A stretch of 64,000 bases of DNA from Tahibacter soli (GTDB lineage Bacteria > Pseudomonadota > Gammaproteobacteria > Xanthomonadales > Rhodanobacteraceae): NCBI RefSeq assembly GCF_025717065.2, contig NZ_JAOVZO020000020.1:496001-560000 (forward strand). The letters run 5' to 3'. The position numbers and the translations under genes are program-made. Position 1 is the stretch's first letter; each line of letters begins with the position of its first letter. Below, piece after piece: positions 42,563 to 52,542 of this stretch. The notes beneath the pieces were generated by a model that made no database searches, was not told the origin of the DNA, and saw only the letters and a program-made list of their open reading frames with translations.

Positions 42563-43314
42563 TGCGCATCGCGATCGTCGACGACGAACCGCTCGCGCGC
42601 AGCGGTGTCGCCACGCGGCTGGCGGCATACGCCGATGTCGACATCGTCGGCGAGTACGGCGACGGCGCGTCGGCGCTCGCGGGCATCCGCGCGCTCGCGC
42701 CCGACGTCGTGTTCGTCGACGTGCAGATGCCCGACATGAGCGGCATCGACGTGCTCGCCGCGCTCGCGCCGCACGAGCGGCCGATGGCGATCCTGCTGAC
42801 CGCGCACGATCAGTTCGCGGTGCGCGCGTTCGAGTTCAACGCGATCGACTATCTGTTGAAACCCGTCGACGACGATCGCTTCGCCGAGGCGCTCGATCGT
42901 GCGCGCACGGCGCTGCCGTATCGGCGGCGCGAAGCCAACGCGCCGATCGATGCGCCCGACCCACCGAAGACGTGGCAGACGCGGTTCGAGGTGCGCGTGG
43001 GACGTCGCGTCGCGTTCGTGGATGCGCACGACGTGACGTGGATCGAAGCCGACGGTGACTACGCGGCGCTGCATGGCGACGAGCACACGTATCTGTTGCG
43101 CGAGTCGCTGGCCCGGCTGGCGCTGGTGCTCGATCCTTCGAAATTCGTACGCGTGCATCGCTCGACGATCGTGCGCGTGGACTGTGTCGCCGACTTGCAG
43201 CCGTTGTCGAATCGGGATGCGCTTCTGAGATTGAAGGACGGGACGCCGGTGCGCGCCAGTCGGACTTATATCGAGTCGTTGCTCTGCGCGTTGCGCTCGG
43301 TGGGTGGCGTTTAG
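42559..43314 (+). CDS. LytR/AlgR-type response regulator
   Basis: 251 residues. The receiver domain has AIVDDEPLARSGVATRLA (acidic pocket D8, D9), VVFVDVQMPDMSGIDVLAAL (phospho-acceptor D54), ILLTAHDQFAVRAF (T) and YLLKPVDDDRFAEAL (K). The LytTR DNA-binding domain follows at about 145-250: FEVRVGRRVAFVDAHDVTWI, EADGDYAALH, SLARLALVLDPSKFVRVHRS, KDGTPVRASRTY. It pairs with the upstream kinase. Targets are unknown; LytTR proteins typically bind paired 9-bp sites, none of which I could place with confidence. Confidence 0.9.
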   Translation: MMRIAIVDDEPLARSGVATRLAAYADVDIVGEYGDGASALAGIRALAPDVVFVDVQMPDMSGIDVLAALAPHERPMAILLTAHDQFAVRAFEFNAIDYLLKPVDDDRFAEALDRARTALPYRRREANAPIDAPDPPKTWQTRFEVRVGRRVAFVDAHDVTWIEADGDYAALHGDEHTYLLRESLARLALVLDPSKFVRVHRSTIVRVDCVADLQPLSNRDALLRLKDGTPVRASRTYIESLLCALRSVGGV

Positions 43315-43346
43315 CTCCCGCTCTGGCTGTCGCTCCGCTCTCCGCT

Positions 43347-43925
43347 CGTCACCCTCAGCGGACGCTGGGGCCCAGCCTTTGCCACGTAGCTTTGTAGTTT
43401 TCGCCTGGCTTTAAACAAAGCGTTTCGCTCGCTGCCGCGAGCGAGCAGAGAGGGATTGCTTGTCCAATCCCTCTTTGCTCGTCACCCCAGCGGACGCCGG
43501 GGTCCAGCTTTTTTCTTGTCGCTTTGTAGCTAACGCCCGGCTTTGGACAAAGCGTTTCGCTCGCTGCCGCGAGCGAGCAAGGGGAGATTGCTTGTCCAAT
43601 CTCCCCTTGCATCCCCCAAGGACACCCCGACGGCCGCGGTCTCCGGGCATCCTGCCCTCCGACTCCGCGAGATCGCTCCGGGGTTCGTTGATGGGCCATC
43701 CATGGCCCGTCAACGAACTGCGCGCATCCCTGCGCGCACCCGCTGCGCGGGCCTTTCCTCCGCAATCTCGCCGCGACCGACGGGGCCCCGGGTAGAGCGG
43801 GCGGCTTCCTGCCGCCAGAGACAACGGCAAGGGCAAAAGCAACGTCAACATCAACATCAAAGGCCAAAGCGCGGCGCGTCTACAAAGCCGTCATACCGGC
43901 GGAGGCCGGTATCCAGCTTTTGACA
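43347..43925. repeat. Dispersed multi-hairpin repeat, copy B plus partial copy
   Basis: 43511-43827 repeats 14850-15165 nearly base for base. Just before it, 43381-43480 is a partial, diverged copy (AACAAAGCGTTTCGCTCGCT, then AGAGGGATTG/CAATCCCTCT where copies A and B have GGGGAGATTG/CAATCTCCCC). Flanking hairpins CGTCACCCCAGCGGACGCTG (43347), CGTCACCCCAGCGGACGCCG (43481) and CGTCATACCGGCGGAGGCCG (about 43887) belong to the GTCATnCCnGCG family also found at 15270, 49808 and 56520. The whole 43.3-44.0 kb gap is repeat; no gene is seen. Confidence 0.85.
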
Positions 43926-43963
43926 TCGCCCTAACCCGCTGCCCACCTCGATTCGAGCAAAAA

Positions 43964-43979
43964 AACCAACCAGTTGGTT
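43964..43979. promoter_or_regulatory. TetR-type operator candidate
   Basis: A perfect inverted repeat AACCAAC-CA-GTTGGTT sits 64 bases ahead of the molybdenum hydroxylase gene. Palindromes of this kind are typical binding sites of TetR/AcrR repressors. No TetR-type gene lies in the window near it. Confidence 0.5.
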
Positions 43980-44042
43980 GTATTTCATTGCTCACCTCGA
44001 CTAGCCTAGCCACAGCCGCCCCGCCATCGCCAAGGCCCCGCC

Positions 44043-46295
44043 ATGCCCAAGCTCAAGCGCCGCACGTTCATCCTCGGCACGCTCGGCGCCGCCGGCGCGC
44101 TCGTCGTCGGCTGGGCCGCCCTGCCCGCGCGCCAGCGCCTCGTCGGTGCCGCTCCGCTCGCCGCCGCGCCGAATCAGGCCGCTTTGAACGGATGGGTCAA
44201 GGTTTCAACCGACGACGCCGTCACCGTCATGGTTCCGCACGCCGAAATGGGCCAGGGCACGCACACCGGCCTCGCGATGCTCGTCGCCGACGAGATGGAC
44301 GCCGACTTTTCGCGCATCCGCGTCGAGCAGGCGTCGTACGACGCGATCTACAACAACCAGGCCGCGCTGCTCGACGCTTTGCCGTTCCAGCCCGACGACG
44401 ACGGCTACGTCAAACGCATGACGCGCCACGTCGCCGGCCGGATCGTGCGCGAGTTTCCGGGCCTCGCCGGCACCGGCGGTTCGGCCAGCATCAAGGATCT
44501 GTGGCTGCCGCTGCGCCAGGCCGGCGCGTCGGCGCGCGCGATGCTCGTCGCCGCTGCCGCCGCGCAATGGAAGGTGTCGGCCTCGGAACTTCGCGTCGAG
44601 GCCGGCCGCATCGCGCACGCGTCGGGCCGCAGCGCGACGTTCGGCGAACTCGCGCTCGCCGCCGCCACGCTGCCGGTGCCGTACGACGCGCCGTTGAAGA
44701 AGCCGTCCCAGTTCCAATTGATCGGCAAGCCGGCACGCCGCATCGAGGCGCCGTCGAAGCTCGACGGCTCGGCGCGCTTCGGCATCGACGCGCTGCCCGA
44801 CGGCCTCGTCTACGCGAGCGTCGCGATGTGTCCCACGCTCGGCGGCAAAGCGAAAGGCTACGACGCGAGCGCCGCGCGGACGCTGCCCGGCGTGCGCGCG
44901 ATCGTCGCGCTCGAACCGGTCGCCGGCGGCATCGGCGGCATGGGCGGCGCGACGTCGGGCGGCGTCGCGGTGATCGCCGACACGCCGTTCCATGCGACGC
45001 GCGCGCTCGAAAAGATCGCCATCGAATGGGAACACGGCGCCGCGGCAAGCGTCGACAGCGCGACGCTGCTCGACGATCTCTCGCGCGCCCTCGACACGCA
45101 GGCCGGCAACACGCATCTGGAACGCGGCGACGTCGACGCGGCGCTTGCCGCAGCGGCCAGGCGCATCACGGCCGAATATCGCGTGCCGTTTCTCGCGCAC
45201 GCCACGATGGAGCCGATGAACTGCACGGTGCGATTCAAGGACGGCAAGGCGACGGCGTGGATACCGACGCAGGCGCCGGGCTTCGCGCGCGACGCCGTGG
45301 CGCAGACGCTCGGCATCGACGCCGAAAACGTCGAGGTCGTGCAGACCCTCCTCGGCGGCGGCTTCGGCCGGCGCTACTTCACCGATTTCGTCGTGCAGGC
45401 CGCGACGCTCGCACGCGCGGCGAACGGCGCGCCGGTGCAGCTGATCTGGTCGCGCGAGGCCGACATGCAGCATGACTACTACCGCCCCGCGTTCGTCTGC
45501 CGCTGCGAGGCGGGCTTCGACGCGCAAGGCAGCCTCGTCGCGTGGAAGACGACCTCGGCCGGTTCGAGCATGGGCGCGCCGGCGATGATCGACATGTCGA
45601 CCGACGGTGCGTCGAACCAGGCCTATGCGTTTCCCGCCGCGCGCGTGGCGCACCTTCCCGTCGAAACGCCGGTGTCGGTCGGCATCTGGCGCTCCGTCGC
45701 GCATTCGCAGAACGCGTTCTTCGTCGAAAGCTTCGTCGACGAAGCCGCCCACGCAGCCGGGCAGGATCCCGTCGCGTTCCGCGCCTCACTGCTCGCGGGC
45801 AACGCGCGACATCTGGCCGTGCTGCATCGCGCCGCCGAACTCGCCGGCTGGGGCACGCCGGCCGCGCCCGGCCGCGCGCACGGCATCGCCCTGCACCGCG
45901 CGTTCGGGAGCATCGTCGCGCAGGTGGCCGAGGTGTCCGTCGACGCCGACCGCATCCGCGTGCATCGCGTCGTCTGCGTCGTCGACTGCGGCGTCGCGGT
46001 GAACCCCAATCATGTGAAGCAGCAGATGGAAAGCGGCATCGTGTTCGGCCTGTCGGCCGCCCTGCACGGCGAAATCACGATCGAGAACGGCCGCGTCAAA
46101 CAGAGCAACTTCCACGACTACGCGCCGCTGCGCATGAACGAATGCCCGGCGATCGAGACCGACATCGTCGCGAGCGGCGAAGCGCCCGGCGGCGTCGGCG
46201 AACCCGGCACGCCGCCGATCGCGCCGGCCGTCGCGAACGCCGTCTTCGCGCTGACCGGCCGACGCCTGCGCACGCTGCCGCTGCGACTGACCTGA
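44043..46295 (+). CDS. Isoquinoline 1-oxidoreductase-type molybdopterin subunit
   Basis: 750 residues. A Tat signal is visible: [20 protein letters not shown] (twin Arg followed by a hydrophobic stretch). [20 protein letters not shown]-type ([20 protein letters not shown]) and [20 protein letters not shown] are molybdopterin-cytosine-dinucleotide-binding motifs. [20 protein letters not shown] near the end carries the catalytic Glu of the xanthine-oxidase class. Family members oxidise N-heterocycles or aldehydes in the periplasm, with electrons going to the small [2Fe-2S] subunit encoded next (11-base gap). The substrate is unknown. Confidence 0.9.
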   Translation: MPKLKRRTFILGTLGAAGALVVGWAALPARQRLVGAAPLAAAPNQAALNGWVKVSTDDAVTVMVPHAEMGQGTHTGLAMLVADEMDADFSRIRVEQASYDAIYNNQAALLDALPFQPDDDGYVKRMTRHVAGRIVREFPGLAGTGGSASIKDLWLPLRQAGASARAMLVAAAAAQWKVSASELRVEAGRIAHASGRSATFGELALAAATLPVPYDAPLKKPSQFQLIGKPARRIEAPSKLDGSARFGIDALPDGLVYASVAMCPTLGGKAKGYDASAARTLPGVRAIVALEPVAGGIGGMGGATSGGVAVIADTPFHATRALEKIAIEWEHGAAASVDSATLLDDLSRALDTQAGNTHLERGDVDAALAAAARRITAEYRVPFLAHATMEPMNCTVRFKDGKATAWIPTQAPGFARDAVAQTLGIDAENVEVVQTLLGGGFGRRYFTDFVVQAATLARAANGAPVQLIWSREADMQHDYYRPAFVCRCEAGFDAQGSLVAWKTTSAGSSMGAPAMIDMSTDGASNQAYAFPAARVAHLPVETPVSVGIWRSVAHSQNAFFVESFVDEAAHAAGQDPVAFRASLLAGNARHLAVLHRAAELAGWGTPAAPGRAHGIALHRAFGSIVAQVAEVSVDADRIRVHRVVCVVDCGVAVNPNHVKQQMESGIVFGLSAALHGEITIENGRVKQSNFHDYAPLRMNECPAIETDIVASGEAPGGVGEPGTPPIAPAVANAVFALTGRRLRTLPLRLT

Positions 46296-46305
46296 GGAAT
46301 CCGCG

Positions 46306-46755
<450 letters not shown>

Positions 46756-46944
46756 GCGCGGCTACACCCCGCTACCGGCGAACTCAACTGTCATTTCATA
46801 CAGGTTACGCGGTCGCTTGCGGGCGACGAAACTCCGCTCGCCCGGGGACAGCACAATGTAGCGCTTTTCACTTTCTTCACTTCGCTAACGCGACAGCGGC
46901 GCGTCCGGCGCGGGCTCCCCACAAAAACGCAACGGAGACTCGAA

Positions 46945-48444
46945 ATGCCGACACGCAGAACGGTTCTACAGGCCGCCATCGCCGGCGGCGCGGTCGCGGC
47001 TTTCTCCGGCTCGCTCGGCGGCCTGCGTGCGGCCGTCGCGGCCGGCGCGGTGCCGACCCGCAAGACCTTGAACGGCATGCCGCTCAACGATCCCGACCTG
47101 TCCGCGTACCGCGACTTCGTCCGCATCATGCAGGGATACGATCAGTCCAAGCCGCTGTCGTGGCTCGGCTACTCGCTGCAGCACGGCAACCAGGACACCG
47201 GCCGCTACAAGTACTGCCCGCACGGCGACTGGTATTTCCTGCCGTGGCACCGCGAATACGTCGTGATGTACGAGCGCGCCGTGCGCGTGCTGACGAAGAC
47301 GCCGAACTTCGCGATGCCGTACTGGGACTGGACGCAGGACCGCACGATCCCGGCCGCGTTCACCGATCCCACGTACGACGGCAAGCCCAATCCGCTCTAC
47401 GTGAGCACGCGCACGCTGAAGGATCCGGCGCGCTGGCCGCTGCGCGATTCGATCGTCGGCCCCGAAGTGATCAAGAAGATCTATTCGGAAACCGACTTCC
47501 AGCTGTTCGGCACGTCGAAGAACCCGAACCAGAACGATCTCGACATGCGCTGGGTCGTCGCCGGCGGCGGCGTGCAGGGCACGCTCGAGCGCACGCCGCA
47601 CAATACGGTGCACAACTACACCGGCGGCTTCATGCCGTCGCCGGGCTCGCCGCGCGATCCGATCTTCATGATGCATCACGGCAACATCGATCGCATCTGG
47701 GCGTTCTGGAACGCGATGGGCAACAAGAACACGGCCGGGATGGACGCCAACACCCAGCGCCTGTGGCTGGAAATGAACTTCAAGGACAACTACCTCACGC
47801 CCGACGGCACGCCGTACAGCAAGGCCGTGAAGGAGCTGCAGTCGACCATCGCGCTCGGCTACACCTATGCCGGCCTGCCGCCCGCCTCGAAGATCGTGTA
47901 CGACGGCGAGCGCGCCAAGCGGCTGCTGTCGTTCTTCGCATCGGGCGAAGGCGTGCGCAGCGTCGAGAACGTGCAGGTGCTCGCCGAACCCAACACCGAC
48001 GCCGCGACCGCCGAGAAGCCGCTGGTCAAGCGCGCGCAGCTGCGCAAGTCGGTGCGCAACCTCGTGATGGCGGAAGATCAGGCCAAGCGCACGCCCGAGG
48101 TCTACGCGCTGATCAAGCACATCAAGGTGCCGGCATCCGTCGAGGCGGTGCGCGTGTTCGTCAACGCGGCCAACCTCACGGCCGCGACCCCGGATACCGA
48201 TCCGCACTACGTCACGCAGATCAGCTTCCTGCGCCACGACGGCGGTCACGGCGAACACGACGAGCACGGCGAAAAGGAAGATCCGTCGGCGCTGGTCGAT
48301 CTCACGCCGACGCTGCGCGCGCTGGAAAAAGCCGGCGAACTCAAGGACGACACGATTTCGCTGCAGATCATCGCCGTGCCGCGCGCCGGCACGGACGGTC
48401 CGACCGAGGTCGTGCCGGCCGTCGTCGAGATCGCGGTGCTGTAA
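46945..48444 (+). CDS. Tat-exported tyrosinase-family copper enzyme
   Basis: 499 residues. The Tat signal is MPTRRTVLQAAIAGGAVAAF. The CuA site is CPHGDWYFLPWHREYVVMYE, the CuB site is HNTVHNYTGGFMPSPGSPRD with PIFMMHHGNIDRIWAFW. A C-terminal beta-domain (VRVFVNAANLTA, QISFLRHDGGHGEHDEHGEK) follows, probably a lid or copper-loading part with its His-rich stretch. Tyrosinases hydroxylate and oxidise phenols, giving melanin-type products or protein cross-links. The ribosome binding site is CGGAGAC. It stands apart from the molybdenum hydroxylase by 189 bases and is probably separately expressed. Confidence 0.9.
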   Translation: MPTRRTVLQAAIAGGAVAAFSGSLGGLRAAVAAGAVPTRKTLNGMPLNDPDLSAYRDFVRIMQGYDQSKPLSWLGYSLQHGNQDTGRYKYCPHGDWYFLPWHREYVVMYERAVRVLTKTPNFAMPYWDWTQDRTIPAAFTDPTYDGKPNPLYVSTRTLKDPARWPLRDSIVGPEVIKKIYSETDFQLFGTSKNPNQNDLDMRWVVAGGGVQGTLERTPHNTVHNYTGGFMPSPGSPRDPIFMMHHGNIDRIWAFWNAMGNKNTAGMDANTQRLWLEMNFKDNYLTPDGTPYSKAVKELQSTIALGYTYAGLPPASKIVYDGERAKRLLSFFASGEGVRSVENVQVLAEPNTDAATAEKPLVKRAQLRKSVRNLVMAEDQAKRTPEVYALIKHIKVPASVEAVRVFVNAANLTAATPDTDPHYVTQISFLRHDGGHGEHDEHGEKEDPSALVDLTPTLRALEKAGELKDDTISLQIIAVPRAGTDGPTEVVPAVVEIAVL

Positions 48445-48570
48445 CGAACGTGTGCGTCGATTGAACTTCATTTCCGGCGCGGTGCTCTATCGCTTGGGTG
48501 ACCCCAAGCACCCGGAAAACTTGGCGGCCGCTGTCACGGCGGCGGTCGCCAAGCCCGGACCGAGGCAACA

Positions 48571-49074
48571 ATGACTTACGATCGCGCAATCCGCGGCTTT
48601 TTCGTCGGCCTGCTCGCGTCGCTCGCCGCGGCCTGCGCGCACGCCGGCGCCGCGCCGGGCGAGCCGGCCATGGCGAGTATCGAAACGACCTACGCGCAAC
48701 TGCCGGTGCAACTGTGTCTGGATGCCGACGCGGCAACCTGGCAGGCGCTGCGCAGCGGCGCCAGGCGGCTGGCGCTGCACGTGCGCCATCACACGCCGTC
48801 GGCGCGCTACAGCCCGACGCTGACGGTGCGTCTGGCCGGCGACGCCGGATCGCGGCGCGACATCGAAACGCTGACGCTCGGCGTCGACAACGTCGGCGAA
48901 AGCGGCCCGGTGCCGCAACACTTCCTGATCGATCTGGCGTCCGTGCTGCCGCCGTCGCGCGACGGCGAACGCGTCTGCGTCGAGATCGATGTCGATCGCA
49001 TCGACGCGCAGGACGACGCGCTCGCGCAGCGGCGCGTCACGATTTCGGCCGACTGGCGCGCGGCCGGCAAGTGA
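48571..49074 (+). CDS. Hypothetical lipoprotein downstream of tyrosinase
   Basis: 167 residues. MTYDRAIRGFFVGLLASLAA ends in a lipobox-like AAAC|AHAG. The rest (IETTYAQLPVQLCLDADAAT, ARRLALHVRHHTPSARYSPT, LTVRLAGDAGSRRDIETLTL, DGERVCVEIDVDRIDAQDDA) is a beta-rich domain with two cysteines, resembling the C-terminal beta-domains of tyrosinase-type proteins but not recognised as a named family. It follows the tyrosinase gene by 126 bases on the same strand and might act with it, for example as a caddie or copper-related accessory protein; that is inference. Confidence 0.55.
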   Translation: MTYDRAIRGFFVGLLASLAAACAHAGAAPGEPAMASIETTYAQLPVQLCLDADAATWQALRSGARRLALHVRHHTPSARYSPTLTVRLAGDAGSRRDIETLTLGVDNVGESGPVPQHFLIDLASVLPPSRDGERVCVEIDVDRIDAQDDALAQRRVTISADWRAAGK

Positions 49075-49135
49075 TCGTGCATTGACGCTGTCCCGGCGGG
49101 GCGGCAAAGTCGCGCGCAAACGGGGGTGGTAAACG

Positions 49136-49717
49136 ATGCGCGCCGATCAGGAACAGGCCAGTCATTCCGGGCTGACCGAACTGCTGCAGTCGTGGCAGCG
49201 CGGCGACGGCCGCGCGTTCGCGCGGCTGTTCGAGCGCGTCTACACGCAGCTCAAGGACATCGCCGCGCAGCGACTGCGCGAGATGAACGGCGTCTCGACG
49301 CTGACGCCGACCGAACTGCTGCACGAGGCGGTGCTGCGCGTCGTCGACTCGCCGATGGACTGGAAGAACCGCGCGCATTTCTTCGCGACGATGTCGCTGC
49401 TCGTGCGCTCGGCGCTGGTCGACCACGCGCGCGCGCGCGTCGCGGTCAAGCGCGGCGGCCACGCGGTGCGCGTCACGCTCACGCATGCCGATCCGGGCGA
49501 AGAGTCGATCGTGGCCGACGTGCTGTCGCTCGACCAGGCGCTGACGAAGCTCGAGGGGCTCGACGCGCGTTCGAGCGAAGTGCTGCATCTGACGTATTTC
49601 GCGGGGCTCGACCGGCAGCAGATCGTCGACGTGCTCGGCGTGTCGCTGTCGACGGTCGACCGGGAGCTGAAATTCGCGCGGGCTTGGTTGAGTCGGGAGT
49701 TGGAGCAGCCGCTCTAA
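49136..49717 (+). CDS. ECF-type RNA polymerase sigma factor
   Basis: 193 residues. The sigma-2 region is FARLFERVYTQLKDIAAQRL, and HFFATMSLLVRSALVDHARA marks the TIGR02999-type ECF group often linked to Ser/Thr kinases. The sigma-4 region is SSEVLHLTYFAGLDRQQIVD then LGVSLSTVDRELKFARAWL. No anti-sigma gene is next to it. The kinase-TPR gene on the opposite strand (49923) is probably its partner. ECF proteins of this group are thought to be switched on by kinase activity; which is a family-level statement, not shown here. Confidence 0.85.
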   Translation: MRADQEQASHSGLTELLQSWQRGDGRAFARLFERVYTQLKDIAAQRLREMNGVSTLTPTELLHEAVLRVVDSPMDWKNRAHFFATMSLLVRSALVDHARARVAVKRGGHAVRVTLTHADPGEESIVADVLSLDQALTKLEGLDARSSEVLHLTYFAGLDRQQIVDVLGVSLSTVDRELKFARAWLSRELEQPL

Positions 49718-49807
49718 GGCCGGGCGGTTGGCGTTGGGTGCTTGTCATTGACGGATGATTTGCGGATGTGGCGAGACATCCGGCGTTTTTGCTCTCGCTT
49801 TTTGCCC

Positions 49808-49885
49808 GTCATTCCAGCGCAAGCTGGAATCCAGCTTTCTGGGCCTTAACGGCAAAGGCTGGATCCCAGCTTGCGCTGGGATGAC
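49808..49885. repeat. GTCATTCC-type inverted repeat element
   Basis: The left end CGTCATTCCAGCGCAAGCTG and the right end CAGCTTGCGCTGGGATGACG are mirrored, with inner arms AATCCAGCTTT/AAAGGCTGGAT. Lies between the convergent sigma-factor and kinase genes. The same family occurs at 15270, 43347-43925 and 56520. Confidence 0.7.
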
Positions 49886-49922
49886 GATCAAGGGCGCTGC
49901 AGCGCAAACCGCCCATCGCCAT

Positions 49923-52244
49923 CTACTCCAACGCCTTCACCCCCGCCAGATCCTCGACGATCTGCGGATGCGTATCGGCCCCGAACACGCGCCGGTCGAT
50001 CGCCAGCGCACGCTCCCACGCCGCGCGCGCGTCCGCCTTGCGGCCGAGCGCCGTCAGCGCGCGACCGCGGATGCGCTGCGTTTCGGCCAGCGCCGCGTGC
50101 TCGGCGCCGAGCGCCTTTTCGAGCTTCGGCAGCACCGCGTCGACGCGCGTCAGCGCCTCGGCCGCGTCGCCCTTCTCGACCAGGAACGCCGCGTAGTTGG
50201 CGGCGTAGTTGAGCGTCACCACCGCGTCTTCGCCGTAGACCGCGGTCGAGCGATCGAGCGCGAGCTTGTAGTACTGCGCGCTTTCGTCGAGCTTTCCGCC
50301 CTTGCGCAGCGCCGAGGCGAGGAGCGCGGTCACGTTGATCGTCTTGAACGTGTTGTCGCCGAAACGCTTGCGCGCGGCCGGATACATCGTGCGCAGCAGC
50401 GCTTCGGCGTCGGCGTAGCGCTGCGCGCGCAGGTAGACGATCGCGAGGCTGTTCTGCGACGCGAACTCGCCGGCCGAGCCCAGCCGCCGATAGCGCCCGA
50501 TGATGTCGGTCAGGATTTTCTCCGCCGCGTCGAACTCGCGCAGCTCGCCGTGCACGATCGCGAGCGTCTGCAGGTTTTCCAGCGTCGTCGGGTCGTCGGC
50601 GCCGAGCACCCGTTCGAGCCGCGGCTGCAGCGCCGCGCCGGCGTCGCCCGCGCGGCGCAGTTCGCCGTTGATCGTCCACTGGTAGATCGCGAGCTGTTCG
50701 CTGCGCAGCGAGTCGCGGTCGTCCGGCCCGAACGCGGCGACGCGCTCGGCCCACACCGCTTCGTACTCGCGCGCCGTGTCGGCGTCGCGATGCTGCGCGC
50801 CGTCGACGTTCGCGAGTTTCTCGCGCAGCGTGAGCCGTTCGCGCAGCGCGTCGGCGGGCGCGAGTTCGAGCGCATGCGTCAGATGCGCGCGCGCCTTGTC
50901 GTATTCGCCGAGCTGGTGATACGTCGTGCCGATCACGCCCTCGATCTGCGCGAGCACCGTCGGTTCGGCGGCCAGCTCGCGCGCCGCATCGCTCGCGGCG
51001 CGATCGAGAATTTCGTACAGCAGCGTCTTGTCGAGATCGCGCGCGCGGTCGGGGTCGACCGCGCCCAGCAGGTTGCCCAGAAAGTCGGCCGTGCGCTCGG
51101 CGCGTGCCGCGGCGGTCTGCGCGCGCGCGCGTTCGGCACGCGCTTCCTGCAGGCTCGCGAGCGTGCCGACGAGGCCGCCGACGAGCGCGACGACGGCCGC
51201 GGCGCCCAGCCCGAACGCGAGCGCGTTGCGCCGCAGGTAGCAGCGCGCGCGATACCAGCGGTTGGCGCCCATCGCGTCGACCGCGCGGCCGTCGAGCCAG
51301 CGCCGCAGGTCGTCGGCGAGCGCGACGGCGCTGACGTAGCGCCGCGCCGGATCGTCCGCGGTCGCACGCGCGACGATCGCGCGCAGCGGCGCCGGCAACG
51401 CCGTGGCGTCGTCGCCGCGCACGAGCTCGTCGAGCACGCGCCCCAGGCCATAGACGTCGGTCGCGGTCGACAGGCTCGCGCCGGCGCGCTGTTCCGGACT
51501 CGCGTAGCCCGGCGTGTACGCCTGCTGCATCAGTGCCGCTTCGGCCGCGACGCTTTCGTTCAACAGTTGCGAAATACCGAAATCCAGAAGTATAGGACGA
51601 CCGTCGGCACCGACCAGGATGTTGCCGGGCTTGAGGTCGCAGTGCACGACGAGTCGCTGGTGCGCGAAGCCGACCGCGTCGACGACCGCGAGCACGAGCC
51701 GCACGATCGCCGGCACGTCGAGCGCGAGGCGCCTGGCGTACGCGTCGATCGGTTCGCCTTCGACGTATTCGAGCACGAGGTACGGCTGGCCGGCCGGCGT
51801 CGCGCCGCCGTCGATCAGCCGCGCGATGTTCGGATGCGACAGCCGCGCGAGAATCTGCCGTTCGCGCGCGAGCAGCGTGAGCGCGGCGGCGTCGGGAATG
51901 CCGCGCAGCAGCTTGATCGCCGCGACCTGTTCGAAATGCCCGTCGTTGCGCTGCGCGCGGTAGACCGTGCCCATGCCGCCGTGGCCGATTTCGCCGACGA
52001 GCGTCCACACGCCGAGGCTGTCGCCGACCTTCAGCTCGTCGCCGGCGACCCGTGCCAGCGCGAGCAGCACGGGCTGGGCGATGCGGTTCGTGCCGAGCGC
52101 GGTCTGCGCGAGCAGCGCGCGCACTTCGTCGACGATCGCCGGATCGTCCTCGAGCGCGGCCAGGCGCGCTTCGCGCTCGGCGTCGGGCAGGTCGGACAAT
52201 TCATCGAACAGCGCTTTGACGCGCGCGAACGCTTCCCGCTGCAT
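49923..52244 (-). CDS. Membrane Ser/Thr protein kinase with TPR extracytoplasmic part
   Basis: 773 residues from ATG 52244. After an N-terminal regulatory stretch of about 80 residues, the kinase has VGEIGHGGMGTVYRAQRNDG (glycine loop), AAIKLL (Lys), HQRLVVHCDLKPGNILV (catalytic loop, HCD in place of HRD), PILLDFGISQLL (DFG) and YTPGYASPEQ (APE-like). One transmembrane segment is LAFGLGAAAVVALVGGLVGT near residue 350, followed by about 400 residues of TPRs (IGTTYHQLGEYDKARAHLTH, NYAAFLVEKGDAAEALTRVD). It is convergent with the ECF sigma gene and forms a typical sigma/kinase module of this order. Confidence 0.85.
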   Translation of the reverse strand: MQREAFARVKALFDELSDLPDAEREARLAALEDDPAIVDEVRALLAQTALGTNRIAQPVLLALARVAGDELKVGDSLGVWTLVGEIGHGGMGTVYRAQRNDGHFEQVAAIKLLRGIPDAAALTLLARERQILARLSHPNIARLIDGGATPAGQPYLVLEYVEGEPIDAYARRLALDVPAIVRLVLAVVDAVGFAHQRLVVHCDLKPGNILVGADGRPILLDFGISQLLNESVAAEAALMQQAYTPGYASPEQRAGASLSTATDVYGLGRVLDELVRGDDATALPAPLRAIVARATADDPARRYVSAVALADDLRRWLDGRAVDAMGANRWYRARCYLRRNALAFGLGAAAVVALVGGLVGTLASLQEARAERARAQTAAARAERTADFLGNLLGAVDPDRARDLDKTLLYEILDRAASDAARELAAEPTVLAQIEGVIGTTYHQLGEYDKARAHLTHALELAPADALRERLTLREKLANVDGAQHRDADTAREYEAVWAERVAAFGPDDRDSLRSEQLAIYQWTINGELRRAGDAGAALQPRLERVLGADDPTTLENLQTLAIVHGELREFDAAEKILTDIIGRYRRLGSAGEFASQNSLAIVYLRAQRYADAEALLRTMYPAARKRFGDNTFKTINVTALLASALRKGGKLDESAQYYKLALDRSTAVYGEDAVVTLNYAANYAAFLVEKGDAAEALTRVDAVLPKLEKALGAEHAALAETQRIRGRALTALGRKADARAAWERALAIDRRVFGADTHPQIVEDLAGVKALE

Positions 52245-52299
52245 GGCGGCCCCTGATTCTTCCGATGCGTAGCGAAGCGCGAGTATGCCGCAGCGACTG

Positions 52300-52542
52300 T
52301 CAGCCGGCATCGTCCTCGTCGGCCGCAAGATCGGATTCGTCGTAGTCGTAGGCGACGAGATCGCCGGGCTGGCAGCCGAGCGCAGCGCACAGCTTCGCGA
52401 GCGTGCCGAAACGCACGCCGCGCACCTTGCCCGAGCGGAACAGCGACAGATGCGTTTCGCTGACGCCGATGGTCGCGGCCACCTGCTTCGCCTTGAGGCC
52501 CCTGGCGGCCAGCACTTCGTCGAGCGTGATCCGGATCGGCAT
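52300..52542 (-). CDS. XRE-family helix-turn-helix regulator (YozG-like)
   Basis: 80 residues from ATG 52542: MPIRITLDEVLAARGLKAKQ, VAATIGVSETHLSLFRSGKV, VRFGTLAKLCAALGCQPGDL, then an acidic tail (YDYDESDLAADEDDAG). This is a compact Cro/YozG-type HTH. It overlaps the DUF2975 gene by one base (TGATG), a known pairing in which the membrane protein and the regulator act together. It is a good candidate for the protein that binds the twin palindromes at 53054-53102. Confidence 0.8.
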   Translation of the reverse strand: MPIRITLDEVLAARGLKAKQVAATIGVSETHLSLFRSGKVRGVRFGTLAKLCAALGCQPGDLVAYDYDESDLAADEDDAG

